Below are positions 39,275 to 48,006 of a stretch of DNA of 64,000 nt, piece after piece. This DNA is from Ligilactobacillus pabuli (GTDB lineage: Bacteria; Bacillota; Bacilli; Lactobacillales; Lactobacillaceae). Every line of letters starts with the position of its first letter. The stretch's first letter is position 1. The notes under the pieces are model-generated. The model saw only the letters and a program-made list of their open reading frames with translations. It was not told the origin of the DNA and did not search any database. Location: contig NZ_BQXH01000001.1 in NCBI RefSeq assembly GCF_022836475.1, positions 152,220-216,219 on the forward strand. The letters are read 5' to 3'. A program made the position numbers and the translations under genes.

Positions 39275-41689
39275 TTATCGAACGGTTACTTCAAGTTCTG
39301 TTTGAAGTGCCGTCACAACTTTCTCAAATTCAGCCGTAACTTCGTCATCCTTCAAAGTTGCGTCTTTATCTTGGTAAACCAAGGTATACGCTAATGACTT
39401 AAAGCCTTGTGCCAAATGTTCACCCTGATAGTAATCAAACAAACGAACATCAACTAAATGTTTGCCGCTGTTAGCCCAGACAGAGTTCAAAATTTGTTGG
39501 TTCGTGATTTCAGCTGGTACAGCTAAAGCAATGTCACGTGTAATTGTTGGATACTTCGAAATTTCTTGGTAAACAACTTCATTCTTAGGTGCAGCAATCA
39601 CTTTAGAAAGATCTAATTCAAAGACATAAGTCCGTTTCAGCTTATATTCTTTGGCCAAAGATGGGTGAATTTCGCCAATAAAACCTAAAAGCTCATCATT
39701 TAAATAAATGTCAGCGGTCCGGCCAGGATGCATTTCTTCGTGTTTTGCTGTTGCTTCAAAGCGTAAACCAGTTGTAATTCCTAATGAAGATAATAAGAAA
39801 GTGACAATTCCTTTCGTCAGGTAAAAATCAACTGGACGTTTTCCATCATGCCATGTGACTTCATGGAATAAACCGGTTAAAGCACCTGCAACATGTTCCA
39901 CTTCCCGTGGGCGGTCGTTATCTTCATCTCTAAAGAAAACTCTGCCTTGTTCGTATAAAGCAACATCAGATACTTTACGGGCGCTATTGTATGATAGATC
40001 ATCTAATAAGCCGCTTAACAAATTCATCCGTAAAGTAGTGTGGTCTGAACTCATCGGGAAATCAAGGTCAGTTTGTGCAGCAGGCTCCATCGCAAAGCGT
40101 TGCGCTTTTTGCGGCGTCGTTAAACTATAAGAAATTGCCTGATCCAATCCAGCACTTTCTAATAATTTTCGAGTGTCACGAATTGCTTTTTGTTTGGCAG
40201 TATACTGACCTGGAGTTGCTTGTCCAGCCGGTAAAGTAGCAGGCAATTTATCATAGCCATACAAACGGGCAACTTCTTCAATCAAATCAGCGTCAATGTC
40301 AATATCCCATCTTCTAACAGGAACTTGCACTGTAAACTTACCGGCTTCTTCAGTAGCGGTAAAGCCTAGTTGAGTAAAAATCTGGCTGACCTCTGTTGCT
40401 TGCAAGCTAGTCCCCAAGACATGGTTGATTTTATCTAAGGAAACTTCAACTTCTTTAGCACTTTGGTCGGCTAATTCTTGACCGGCTACTCCACTAACTA
40501 CTTGGCCGCCGCCTAGGTTAGCGATCATTTGTGCAGCATCATCCAAGGCTGCTCTAACCGTCGCAACGTTGATCCCACGTTCAAAACGGGTTGATGCTTC
40601 AGAATGCAGTTTTTCCTTCCGTGCAGTCTTACGGATCCGGTGACCATCAAAAACTGCTGCTTCTAAAGCAACTGTCTGAGAGGCATCATCGATTTGCGTA
40701 TTAGCTCCACCCATAGTTCCGGCCAAAGCAACTGGCTTTTCTCCGTTAGTGATCACAATATCACTGGCACTTAAAACTCGTTTTTCACCATCTAGGGTCG
40801 TTAATTCTTCGCCTTCATTAGCCAAACGAACTACAATTTCCTTAGTTGCCAGTTTGTCATAGTCAAATGAATGTAATGGCTGACCATAATCCATCAGGAT
40901 GTAATTAGTAACGTCCACCACATTGTTAACTGGCCGTACACCGGCATTCCAGAGTCTCTTTTGCAGCCACAAAGGACTGTCAGCGACCGTCACGTCCTTG
41001 ATGATCCGCATGAGATAAGTGGGTGCCAAGTCTTTTGGTGCTTTTGCTGCTAGGTAATCACTAATTTGAGTCTCAGATGCTTCAACTAATTCTGGCTGAG
41101 GTAAAGTTACCTTTCGATTATACAGAGCGGCAATTTCATGGGCAACACCACGCATACTCAACAAGTCTGCTCGATTAGGTGTGATATCAACATCAAGAAT
41201 ATCTTCATCCATTCCTAAGTATGGGAAGATTGATTCTCCTGGCACTGCATCAGCTGGCAAAACATAAATTCCGTCAGCATACTTTTTAGGAACAACACTA
41301 TCGGAAAAGCCAATTTCTTGTAAGGAACAAATCATTCCCATTGAAACTTCCCCACGCATTTTTGATTTCTTAATTTTATTATGGCCAGCGATCCATGAAC
41401 TAGGTAAAGCAACGATCACGTTTTGACCACTTTGAATATTAGGGGCTCCACAGACGATTTGGTATGGTTCATCTGCGCCTACCTCAACTTGGCAGACCTT
41501 CAAATGATCTGAGTTAGGATGTGGCACTAAACTGTTCACATGCCCAACGACAATCTTTTTTTGTCCTTCTTCGAGTCGAGTAACATCATCAATTTCTACG
41601 GTACTTAATTCTATTTTATTTGCTAAAGCTGCTGCATCAAGATCATCAACTGCAACATAATCATTCAGCCATTGTTTCGAAACTTTCAT
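39275..41689 (-). CDS. pheT: Phenylalanyl-tRNA synthetase beta subunit
   Basis: Large subunit of the alpha2-beta2 enzyme, 804 residues, with tRNA-binding OB domain (VVGHVNSLVPHPNSDHLKVC), B3/B4 editing region (DVDITPNRADLLSMRGVAHE, VDVTNYILMDYGQPLHSFD), B5 (LPVRRWDIDIDADLIEEVAR area) and C-terminal FDX-ACB domain. Begins 9 bases after pheS. Confidence 0.97.
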   Translation of the reverse strand: MKVSKQWLNDYVAVDDLDAAALANKIELSTVEIDDVTRLEEGQKKIVVGHVNSLVPHPNSDHLKVCQVEVGADEPYQIVCGAPNIQSGQNVIVALPSSWIAGHNKIKKSKMRGEVSMGMICSLQEIGFSDSVVPKKYADGIYVLPADAVPGESIFPYLGMDEDILDVDITPNRADLLSMRGVAHEIAALYNRKVTLPQPELVEASETQISDYLAAKAPKDLAPTYLMRIIKDVTVADSPLWLQKRLWNAGVRPVNNVVDVTNYILMDYGQPLHSFDYDKLATKEIVVRLANEGEELTTLDGEKRVLSASDIVITNGEKPVALAGTMGGANTQIDDASQTVALEAAVFDGHRIRKTARKEKLHSEASTRFERGINVATVRAALDDAAQMIANLGGGQVVSGVAGQELADQSAKEVEVSLDKINHVLGTSLQATEVSQIFTQLGFTATEEAGKFTVQVPVRRWDIDIDADLIEEVARLYGYDKLPATLPAGQATPGQYTAKQKAIRDTRKLLESAGLDQAISYSLTTPQKAQRFAMEPAAQTDLDFPMSSDHTTLRMNLLSGLLDDLSYNSARKVSDVALYEQGRVFFRDEDNDRPREVEHVAGALTGLFHEVTWHDGKRPVDFYLTKGIVTFLLSSLGITTGLRFEATAKHEEMHPGRTADIYLNDELLGFIGEIHPSLAKEYKLKRTYVFELDLSKVIAAPKNEVVYQEISKYPTITRDIALAVPAEITNQQILNSVWANSGKHLVDVRLFDYYQGEHLAQGFKSLAYTLVYQDKDATLKDDEVTAEFEKVVTALQTELEVTVR

Positions 41690-41698
41690 TAAGAAGAC

Positions 41699-42745
41699 CT
41701 AACCTTTCTGAGAAAATTGTTCAAGGAAACGAACATCATTTAGGTAAAATTCACGGATATCATTAACACCATACTGTAACATGGCAAAACGATCTGGTCC
41801 TAAGCCAAAGGCGAAACCACCGTAAACTTCAGGATCGATTCCAGCCATTTTCAACACATTTGGATGAACCATCCCAGCACCTAAAGTTTCGATCCAACCA
41901 GTATACTTGCAGACCGCACAACCTTTACCGCCGCATTTGAAACAAGAAACATCAACTTCTGCCGATGGTTCAGTAAATGGGAAGTAACTTGGACGCATTC
42001 TGATCTCACGTTCTTCGCCAAATAAAGTCTTAACCAATTGTTGCAATGTACCCTTTAAATCAGCCATTGAGATGTGTTTGTCGATCACGAGGCCTTCAAC
42101 CTGGTGAAATTGATGTGAATGTGTCGCATCATCTGTATCACGACGGTAAACTTTCCCTGGTGAAATCATTTTTAATGGTCCCTTAGAAAAGTCATGTTTC
42201 TCCATCGTCCGTGCCTGAACTGGAGAAGTCTGAGTCCGCATTAAAATTGAGTTGGTAATGTAAAATGTATCTTGCATATCACGGGCAGGATGATCCTTAG
42301 GCAAGTTCAGCATTTCAAAGTTATAATGTTCCTCTTCAACTTCAGGACCATCTACAACCTGATAACCCATTCCCAAAAACAATTTTTCGATTTGGTCTAA
42401 AACCTGTGACAAAACATGCGGTTGTCCCTGTTTAACAGGTACGCCTGGCAATGATACGTCAATTTTTTCTTTCTCTAGTTTGGCCGCTGTTTTAGCTATT
42501 TCTAATTCATCGCGCCGGTTGGCAATTGCTTCGGTCAATTCATCGCGAACCTTGTTAGCAAAGCTGCCGACTTTAGGACGTTCTTCGGCAGGCAAATCAC
42601 GCATCCCGCGTAAAACCTCCGTGATCGGTCCTTTTTTGCCTAATACATGGACCCGAATATCATTGACTTTATTAGTATCAGAGGCAGCTTTAATTTCCGC
42701 CAAACTATTTTGCTTGAGTTCTTCAAGTCTATCTTTTAGATTCAT
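41699..42745 (-). CDS. pheS: Phenylalanyl-tRNA synthetase alpha subunit
   Basis: Catalytic subunit, 348 residues: N-terminal coiled coil, motif 2 ([19 protein letters not shown]), substrate-site [12 protein letters not shown] and motif 3 ([14 protein letters not shown]). ATG follows AAGGAAGG. Expression is set by the Phe T-box upstream. Confidence 0.97.
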   Translation of the reverse strand: MNLKDRLEELKQNSLAEIKAASDTNKVNDIRVHVLGKKGPITEVLRGMRDLPAEERPKVGSFANKVRDELTEAIANRRDELEIAKTAAKLEKEKIDVSLPGVPVKQGQPHVLSQVLDQIEKLFLGMGYQVVDGPEVEEEHYNFEMLNLPKDHPARDMQDTFYITNSILMRTQTSPVQARTMEKHDFSKGPLKMISPGKVYRRDTDDATHSHQFHQVEGLVIDKHISMADLKGTLQQLVKTLFGEEREIRMRPSYFPFTEPSAEVDVSCFKCGGKGCAVCKYTGWIETLGAGMVHPNVLKMAGIDPEVYGGFAFGLGPDRFAMLQYGVNDIREFYLNDVRFLEQFSQKG

Positions 42746-42885
42746 TACTATTCCTTCCTTTTGAAAGTGATTGAATTTTAGTTACAAAGTACGTAATGGT
42801 TCTCACTAAAAATTACCATTTTAGTCAAAATCACCTAGTACTAGTCAATAGTCGGAGCCAGTGCTTCCAACCCTATTTGTGCGAA

Positions 42886-43146
42886 AAAGAAAAAAGCCCC
42901 GTCCCAAAAAAGGGACGAGGCTTCGCGGTACCACCCTTGTTTTATTAATAGCCATTCACTATTAATAACACTCGGAGCTTGTTAACGATCAAGTGTCGAC
43001 CGTAACGTTTTTCACTAGTCAAACTAGCTCCCAACGTTAACTCGGGAAGTGAACTTCAACTACTTTCTAACAAAACGTTCTCAATTACCCGCTTTTCCCT
43101 GTGAAAGTCTGTAGTTTACTTTTTTCCGTCTTCGTTTCAAATATTA
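42886..43146 (-). promoter_or_regulatory. Phenylalanine T-box leader of pheST
   Basis: T-box core AAGGGTGGTACCGCG (42924-42938) and terminator GCCTCGTCCC / GGGACGGGGC followed by TTTTTT. A TTC codon on the minus strand at 43051-43053, in GAAGTTCAC, is the likely specifier and fits Phe. Confidence 0.92.
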
Positions 43147-43151
43147 GTCTT

Positions 43152-43180
43152 AGTTTACCTTCATTAAAGTTAATAGTCAA
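43152..43180 (-). promoter_or_regulatory. Promoter of the pheST T-box transcript
   Basis: -35 TTGACT (43175-43180), 17 bases, -10 TAAACT (43152-43157); its -35 abuts the stop codon of the HxlR-type gene. Confidence 0.65.
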
Positions 43181-43181
43181 G

Positions 43182-43535
43182 TTAGTCTGTTGTACAATCG
43201 GCCAAAGTATACCACTTTTCTGCCCAATCGTGAACCTGGCCAATAATGCCAGCAAGGTCTTCACCCTGTTCAGTTAACTGATAGACATCACGGCAACTGT
43301 CAACTAATGGTGTTTTGGTAACTAAACCTTGAACTTCTAGCTCTTTCAAACGTTCAACTAAAACACGGTCACTACACTTATCAACTTTATTGGCGATATC
43401 CTTAAAGCGTTGGGGACCTTCAGATAATAAAACATCGATGATCAGTCCGTTCCACTTCTTGCCTAAAATCCCAAAAGTTTTTTCAAAACGAGGACACAGT
43501 TCATAAGCACTCTTCTGCTCAACTTCTACTGCCAT
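43182..43535 (-). CDS. HxlR/YodB-type transcriptional regulator
   Basis: A 117-residue winged-helix regulator of the HxlR (DUF24) family. CPRFEKTFGILGKKWNGLII near the N-terminus, with Cys14, closely resembles Bacillus YodB, whose corresponding cysteine senses quinones and diamide; further cysteines occur in DKCSD, DSCRD and the C-terminal ADCTTD. I use the ATG with GGAGGTGAA just upstream, not the GTG at 43592. It stands alone beside the pheST promoter, so its target is not evident. A thiol-based electrophile or oxidant sensor is inference. Confidence 0.87.
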   Translation of the reverse strand: MAVEVEQKSAYELCPRFEKTFGILGKKWNGLIIDVLLSEGPQRFKDIANKVDKCSDRVLVERLKELEVQGLVTKTPLVDSCRDVYQLTEQGEDLAGIIGQVHDWAEKWYTLADCTTD

Positions 43536-43580
43536 AATAAATTCACCTCCAGAACAAAAATTAAGTCCGATTAAAGTTAA

Positions 43581-43620
43581 CAAAAAGCCCACGACACGAA
43601 AAACGAGTTCGATGGACTTT
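43581..43620 (-). terminator. Terminator of the HD-domain gene
   Basis: AAAGTCCA / TGGGCTTT stem followed by TTGTT on the minus strand, about 25 bases after the HD gene stop. Confidence 0.65.
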
Positions 43621-43641
43621 GTGTCTAATTTAATTTTACTC

Positions 43642-44151
43642 TTATTTACTTACTTTTGCAAAGCTAAATTTCTGTTTAAAAGTCTGTTCAATTTTATCAA
43701 CCAAATGACCGCTATATTCAGAAGTTGCAGAATATTTATCAACTGCAGTAACAATGAAACCTTCGGGATATTTCGGTGGGCAAACAGTTGCGCCCCACAT
43801 GTGCTTAATAATAATATCTTTTTCTAATGGGCTTAAATCAGTGATTTTTTCAGCGTTTCTTAAGGCGATCCGGGGATGGATCCACGCATGTGTTCCCCGG
43901 TCAAACTTAGTTGTTCGCCAGTCGTAATAAAATAAATCGTGGAGCAATCCTGCCCGTGCTGTTGCTCGTGCATTTAAGTGCATTTTTTTGGCAAGACAAT
44001 AGCTGGTATAAGAAACATTAATACAGTGTTCCAAACGTGTTGTTGCATGATGTTGTTCATATTCAGAAAGTTTTTGGACGGCTGGTTCTTGTAACAAGTC
44101 GCCAACATAGCTCATATATTCAGAATCTTGTTCCCATTTGGTATTGCTCAT
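43642..44151 (-). CDS. HD-domain phosphohydrolase family protein
   Basis: 169 residues with the HD metal-site pattern: RLEHCINVSYTSY supplies the first His, LLHDLFYYDW the HD pair, and IHPRIALRNA and IIIKHMWGA later histidines, then AVDKYSA with the last Asp. Likely acts on a nucleotide or phosphorylated metabolite; substrate unknown. Downstream of the TrmH-family gene with 121 bases between. Confidence 0.88.
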   Translation of the reverse strand: MSNTKWEQDSEYMSYVGDLLQEPAVQKLSEYEQHHATTRLEHCINVSYTSYCLAKKMHLNARATARAGLLHDLFYYDWRTTKFDRGTHAWIHPRIALRNAEKITDLSPLEKDIIIKHMWGATVCPPKYPEGFIVTAVDKYSATSEYSGHLVDKIEQTFKQKFSFAKVSK

Positions 44152-44272
44152 ATTAATTAAATTACCTCACTCGCTTAATCAAATTAGCTTTCACCGCATA
44201 ATATTAGCCCGTTTGCTTGTAACTTGCAATCTTAAATCACTAAGTCTGGTAATGTTAATTGATTCTTAATAA

Positions 44273-45043
44273 TCATGCCTTTAACGCAAACATTAGGATT
44301 CCTGCCGCAACTGCAACATTCAATGATTCTGCTTGACCTTTTATCGGAATGTAGAGGTTCATTGACGTAGCTGCCAACATTTCTTGACTTAAGCCATTGC
44401 CTTCATTTCCCATCATCACTGCAAAATCTTCATGGCGGCCAACTTGATCATAACTACGTGCTTGGTCATTTAATTCGCTGCCAAAAACAGGCAAGCCCTG
44501 AGCTTTAAAAGCTGTTGTCCACTTTGCCAAATCATCTTGAACAATTTGAATGTGAAATTGGCTGCCCTGCATTGCCCGCACTAATTTAGGCTGATACATA
44601 TCCACTGAACCTTTACTTAAAACGACCCCTGCAAAACCAGCTGCGTCGGCTGTTCGGACCATAGTACCGACATTTCCAGGATCCTGCACCGTATCTAAAA
44701 ATAACCATGAACCAGTAATTTCAGTTGGCAGTACTGCTTCAGTTTGCTTTAAGGCGACTGTCGCAAAAATTCCTTGTGGACTAGGTGTTTCACTTAGTTG
44801 CTGCGCAACTTCAGGTGAAATTTCATACAAATCAACTTGGTTTAAGTCAATTTGCAGCTGCTCTTGCGCCAATGCTTCGGCCGTCCCCATAATTTCAAGG
44901 ATCTTTTCATTGGCATGGATCGCTTCTTTCACCAAGTGCCAACCTTCTAGTAAATATTTTTCTTGTTTAAGTCTGCCTTTTTTGGCGGCTAGTTTCTTCC
45001 AATTTTTAACTGTTTGGTTCCCTGTTGATTGTATAGTCTTCAT
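44273..45043 (-). CDS. TrmH/SpoU-family RNA 2'-O-methyltransferase
   Basis: SPOUT methyltransferase, 256 residues, with an N-terminal substrate-binding domain (VKNWKKLAAKKGRLKQEKYLLEG shortened here to its start) and the catalytic motifs LDTVQDPGNVGTMVRTADAA, VMMGNEGNGLSQ and PIKGQAESLNVAVAAGI. Probably a 23S rRNA ribose methylase of the RlmB/TsnR type; the target nucleotide cannot be read. Typically sits near pheST in lactobacilli. Follows the unknown 215-residue gene by 26 bases. Confidence 0.92.
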   Translation of the reverse strand: MKTIQSTGNQTVKNWKKLAAKKGRLKQEKYLLEGWHLVKEAIHANEKILEIMGTAEALAQEQLQIDLNQVDLYEISPEVAQQLSETPSPQGIFATVALKQTEAVLPTEITGSWLFLDTVQDPGNVGTMVRTADAAGFAGVVLSKGSVDMYQPKLVRAMQGSQFHIQIVQDDLAKWTTAFKAQGLPVFGSELNDQARSYDQVGRHEDFAVMMGNEGNGLSQEMLAATSMNLYIPIKGQAESLNVAVAAGILMFALKA

Positions 45044-45069
45044 ATTAATTTCCTATTCTTTTCGGTGTT

Positions 45070-45717
45070 TTAATTAGCCAACTGTTTAGTTAACCGTAAA
45101 ATTGCTTGTTTCTTTCCATTTAAATCCTGTTGGAGCCCACTGACGATTTGTAACCGATAGGTGGCTGCCAACTGTTGTACGGCCTGAGTATCTGTCGCAA
45201 ATTCTTGTTCAGTCACTAAAACTGCTGTGACACAATTTGTTTCATAGTTATAAAAAGAGCGGTAGATATTAGCTGGGATCTGGCTTAACGCTAGATCACT
45301 CGCAAAAAAGTGAGCACTCAAACGCGCAGCCACGTTCATACAGTCGGTTGCCGCTTTAAAAATCTCATCATCACTATTAAACGTGAATCCTGGATTATGG
45401 AACATTAATGAAACCCCATGTTCGGAAAAAGGTCCACAGTCCAAAAAGCGCTGTGGTCCATCAGTCGGCTGCGACGATAACAAAAGGTACAAACCATTTT
45501 GTTCAATTTCGCGTCCTCGCATTTGTAATAATGGTTCAATTCCATCCAGAAGATTCAGTTGATGTTCTTGCTTTAATTGTCTCTTGGAGATCAACTCTAA
45601 GCGTAATGAAGTATCCTCCAACTTATCTGTCAAAATTCCAGTCAAATACCGCTCAACATTTTGAATCAAATACATGTCATAGATTGTTTGTCCAACTGCC
45701 TGATATTTAATGTTCAT
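45070..45717 (-). CDS. Unknown cytoplasmic protein
   Basis: 215 residues, no signal peptide or membrane helix, family not recognised. The N-terminus reads MNIKYQAVGQTIYDMYL; a Cys-containing segment CGPFSEHGVSLMFHNPG lies mid-protein. I choose ATG 45717, preceded 6 bases upstream by AGGTGG; the GTG at 45738 would put that site inside the gene. Its promoter region carries a perfect 9-bp inverted repeat (45761-45779). Probably cotranscribed with the methyltransferase gene that follows. Confidence 0.75.
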   Translation of the reverse strand: MNIKYQAVGQTIYDMYLIQNVERYLTGILTDKLEDTSLRLELISKRQLKQEHQLNLLDGIEPLLQMRGREIEQNGLYLLLSSQPTDGPQRFLDCGPFSEHGVSLMFHNPGFTFNSDDEIFKAATDCMNVAARLSAHFFASDLALSQIPANIYRSFYNYETNCVTAVLVTEQEFATDTQAVQQLAATYRLQIVSGLQQDLNGKKQAILRLTKQLAN

Positions 45718-45752
45718 CACCAACCACCTCTTACTCACTTACATTTTCCTTA

Positions 45753-45779
45753 ATTATACAACGAAGCAGCCTGCTTCGT
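45753..45779 (-). promoter_or_regulatory. Candidate operator and -10 of the unknown gene
   Basis: ACGAAGCAG, one base, CTGCTTCGT at 45761-45779: a perfect 19-bp palindrome directly upstream of a minus-strand TATAAT (45753-45758), so inside the -35/-10 spacer. No good -35 is seen. The shape suggests a repressor or activator site. Confidence 0.5.
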
Positions 45780-45813
45780 ATATTAACACCCCTAAATTAA
45801 CTGGCTTTTAACC

Positions 45814-45923
45814 AAAAAAAGACCCCACTCCAGTTACGGAGCAAGGCTTTAGGGGTTGTATTAATTTGTTTAGGGGGACAAATTAAATAGTTGTCAATTA
45901 GAATCGAGATCCTAACTGTCAAC
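45814..45923 (-). ncRNA. Candidate small RNA with C-rich loops
   Basis: A minus-strand promoter with -35 TTGTCG (45953-45958), 17 bases and extended -10 TGCTATAAT (45930-45938) starts a unit of about 110 bases with no ORF. It folds into three hairpins: 45891-45922 (TTGACAGTTAG / CTAATTGACAA), 45861-45886 (perfect 9-bp stem, loop CCCCCTAA) and a terminator (ACCCC...GGGGT with inner CTCC/GGAG) followed by TTTTTTT. C-rich exposed loops are common in Gram-positive regulatory RNAs that pair with ribosome sites. Alternatively it is an attenuating leader of the gene at 45070-45717. Confidence 0.45.
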
Positions 45924-46034
45924 GGAATTATTATAGCACAGTCCACTTTTTGCGACAAGCTTTTTCAAGCAGATGGTCCTGTTGTATTTAAATTTTTCAT
46001 TATTAAATATTCTGATGTCAGTTTATTTTAACAT

Positions 46035-46063
46035 AAAAAAATCCCGTCACTTCAGCGACAGGA
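46035..46063 (-). terminator. Terminator downstream of the Y-family polymerase gene
   Basis: TCCTGTC / GACGGGA stem with TTTTTTT on the minus strand. Confidence 0.7.
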
Positions 46064-46082
46064 AGAACAGATATATAATATG

Positions 46083-46164
46083 TGCATAGCCATCAGGACA
46101 ACGGAATTATGTGATAGTCAGTAATATTGCTAAAAATAGATGTGTCCCTCTCAATGGCTATGTA
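46083..46164 (-). other. Long hairpin in the 3' region of the polymerase gene
   Basis: CATAGCCAT (46154-46162 read on the minus strand) pairs perfectly with ATGGCTATG (46085-46093), with GGGACA / TGTCCT forming an inner stem. It lies between the polymerase stop and its terminator. A weak -10 (TATACT, 46168-46173) just upstream leaves open a separate small RNA. No ORF. Confidence 0.4.
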
Positions 46165-46284
46165 GCTAGTATATACCTTCAATTTTAAAAAATCTATAAC
46201 AAAAATGTTACAAATTCTTAACTAAATCATTTCTTACTGGCTCTTTTTGCAGTTTTTTGTTCGTTTTTAGCAATAATCTAGTGA

Positions 46285-47583
46285 CTAGCTGTAAGAATTT
46301 CCACCATTATGCCCGCCAACTAAGCCAGCACGGTCCAACATTGTTCCACCTTTTTTTAAGCTGTGTCCCCAAAATAAGGCTGTCGTGCCAAACCGCTGTC
46401 GAATTTGGTCGAGTGTTTTTTCTAACAAGAATTTCTTTTCTGGTTGTTTTCCTACGTTAAATAAGTCCAACTGTAAATTTTGGGTCGTGGTCAATTGACC
46501 ATAACTCACTGCAACATTTCTGATACCCTCGCCCTGCCAGTTTTCCCTAAAAATTTTCAGTAAATACCGGTTTAAACACTGACTATCATTAGTTGGTGCA
46601 ATTTTCAGTTGTTGAGTAAAGCCATGTTTACCTGCCTGTTCTGCCGCCGCATAAGAAAAACCAATGCTTAAACTCACACACATCGTTTGCCTAGCTCGGC
46701 TTCGCAGTCTGGCAGCGACCTGCTCACCAATTTCTTGAATCACCACTTCAATTTCATCTTGCTTCAAATAATCCCGTGGTAAAACCTGTGAATTTCCCAA
46801 ACTCTTGCTTTTAACCGGCACTGGTTTTTCCAAATTAGACCGGTCGATCCCCCAAGCAAGTGCTAATAACTGGGTCCCAATTATGCCAAATTCTGCTTTT
46901 AAAATAGCTGGACTAGTATGTGCCAAATTTTTAATTGAATAGATCCCCATTCGATTTAAATGTTTAGCAGTTCGTTGACCAATACTCCAAACAGTAGTTA
47001 AGTCAGTAATTGGCCACACTTTTTGAGCAAAGTTTTCATACTTTAACTCTCCAATTAAATCTGGCGAATGTTTAGCGAAAAGATCCAGCGCCAACTTCGC
47101 TTGCAGTGGATTTTCTCCAATCCCAACTGTAGTATATAGTCCTAATTTATCTCGGACCTCCTGTTGAATCTTTTGCGCAACGATTCGTGGTGTGGCACCA
47201 AACAACTGCCATGCCCCCGTCAGATCCAAAATCGTTTCATCAATTGAATAAGGAACACAATCTTTTTCAGGTGTATATCGTTGAAATAAAGCATTGATCT
47301 CCAAATTCTTTTCAATATAGAGGTTCATCCTTGGTGGCACGATCAATAAATCAGCTGTCCGTGGCAAGTCTCGTTGCCGACTAACATTACTAATGTGGTA
47401 CCTCTTTTTAGCCATCGGTGAAGCAGCCAAAATCAATCCACCATTCGTATTTTCTTGCTCTGATAGCACGACCAGTGCAGCTTCTAATGGATTTAGTCCT
47501 CGTTTAACGCATTCAACACTAGCATAAAATGACTTATTATCGATCAGGAAAAAAACTCCATGTGGTTCTTTTTGAAAATCCAT
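46285..47583 (-). CDS. Y-family DNA polymerase (UmuC/DinB type)
   Basis: Error-prone translesion polymerase, 432 residues, of the Gram-positive UmuC-like group. Catalytic acidic residues are in FFLIDNKSFYASVE (Asp15) and YSIDETILDLTG; the helix-hairpin-helix/thumb region has WSIGQRTAKHLNRMGI and the little-finger domain follows. No obvious beta-clamp motif is claimed. Start is ATG 47583 behind GAGGAGGTG, not the Met at 47601 which precedes it. The promoter carries a LexA-type box. Followed by a structured 3' region and terminator. Confidence 0.92.
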   Translation of the reverse strand: MDFQKEPHGVFFLIDNKSFYASVECVKRGLNPLEAALVVLSEQENTNGGLILAASPMAKKRYHISNVSRQRDLPRTADLLIVPPRMNLYIEKNLEINALFQRYTPEKDCVPYSIDETILDLTGAWQLFGATPRIVAQKIQQEVRDKLGLYTTVGIGENPLQAKLALDLFAKHSPDLIGELKYENFAQKVWPITDLTTVWSIGQRTAKHLNRMGIYSIKNLAHTSPAILKAEFGIIGTQLLALAWGIDRSNLEKPVPVKSKSLGNSQVLPRDYLKQDEIEVVIQEIGEQVAARLRSRARQTMCVSLSIGFSYAAAEQAGKHGFTQQLKIAPTNDSQCLNRYLLKIFRENWQGEGIRNVAVSYGQLTTTQNLQLDLFNVGKQPEKKFLLEKTLDQIRQRFGTTALFWGHSLKKGGTMLDRAGLVGGHNGGNSYS

Positions 47584-47630
47584 CGCTGCACCTCCTCGCA
47601 TTAGTCTTCCTAAAACATGTGTTCTCCTTT

Positions 47631-47658
47631 ATTATAGAACATTAGTTCGAAAAGTAAA
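47631..47658 (-). promoter_or_regulatory. SOS promoter of the Y-family polymerase
   Basis: -35 TTTACT (47653-47658), 16 bases, -10 TATAAT (47631-47636). CGAACTAATGTTCT (47636-47649), with GAAC-N4-GTTC symmetry, fills the spacer and matches 12 of 14 DinR consensus positions. Confidence 0.75.
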
Positions 47659-47793
47659 TAAAAAAAACAGCTCATTTACTTCAAATTAATTAAAATATCT
47701 CATTTATTCTTCAAAATCACCACTTAGCTTTTGTATCAAAAACCAGTTAACCCTGAACCAGCTGGTCGATATTTAATTTTTTAATTTTTAAGT

Positions 47794-47924
47794 TGACTAA
47801 CAACATTTTTTAACTTATTATTAGTTTGGACATAAGGTCACGCGCCTGAAGATTTTTCTTCACTGACTGCTTCGGTAGTGCACATAGATAGTTAAACCCA
47901 TTCTTGCTGGAAGAATGGGCTTTT
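47794..47924 (+). ncRNA. Candidate small RNA upstream of tRNA-Ser
   Basis: A plus-strand promoter (-35 TTGACT at 47794-47799, 17 bases, -10 TATTAT at 47817-47822) is followed about 70 bases later by a strong terminator: CCCATTCTT / AAGAATGGG at 47897-47919, then CTTTTT. The transcript of about 95 bases (from near 47829) has no ORF with a ribosome site. A hairpin GAAGA/TCTTC lies near 47852. No known RNA family recognised. It ends before the separate tRNA promoter. Confidence 0.45.
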
Positions 47925-47965
47925 TACTGTCTAAAATTATGCTCAAACTTAGAAAAAATTTTAGA

Positions 47966-47994
47966 TTGTCATCAGGTTATATTTTTGCTATAAT
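47966..47994 (+). promoter_or_regulatory. tRNA-Ser promoter
   Basis: -35 TTGTCA (47966-47971), 17 bases, extended -10 TGCTATAAT with TATAAT at 47989-47994; 13 bases before the tRNA. Confidence 0.8.
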
Positions 47995-48006
47995 AGTTCC
48001 TGTTGC

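Noticed and set aside
39855..40130. 91-codon plus-strand ORF inside pheT
   Set aside because: Antisense shadow; no independent signals.
45800..46260. Type I toxin-antitoxin locus
   Set aside because: Promoter and hairpins are present but no short hydrophobic toxin ORF with a ribosome site on either strand.
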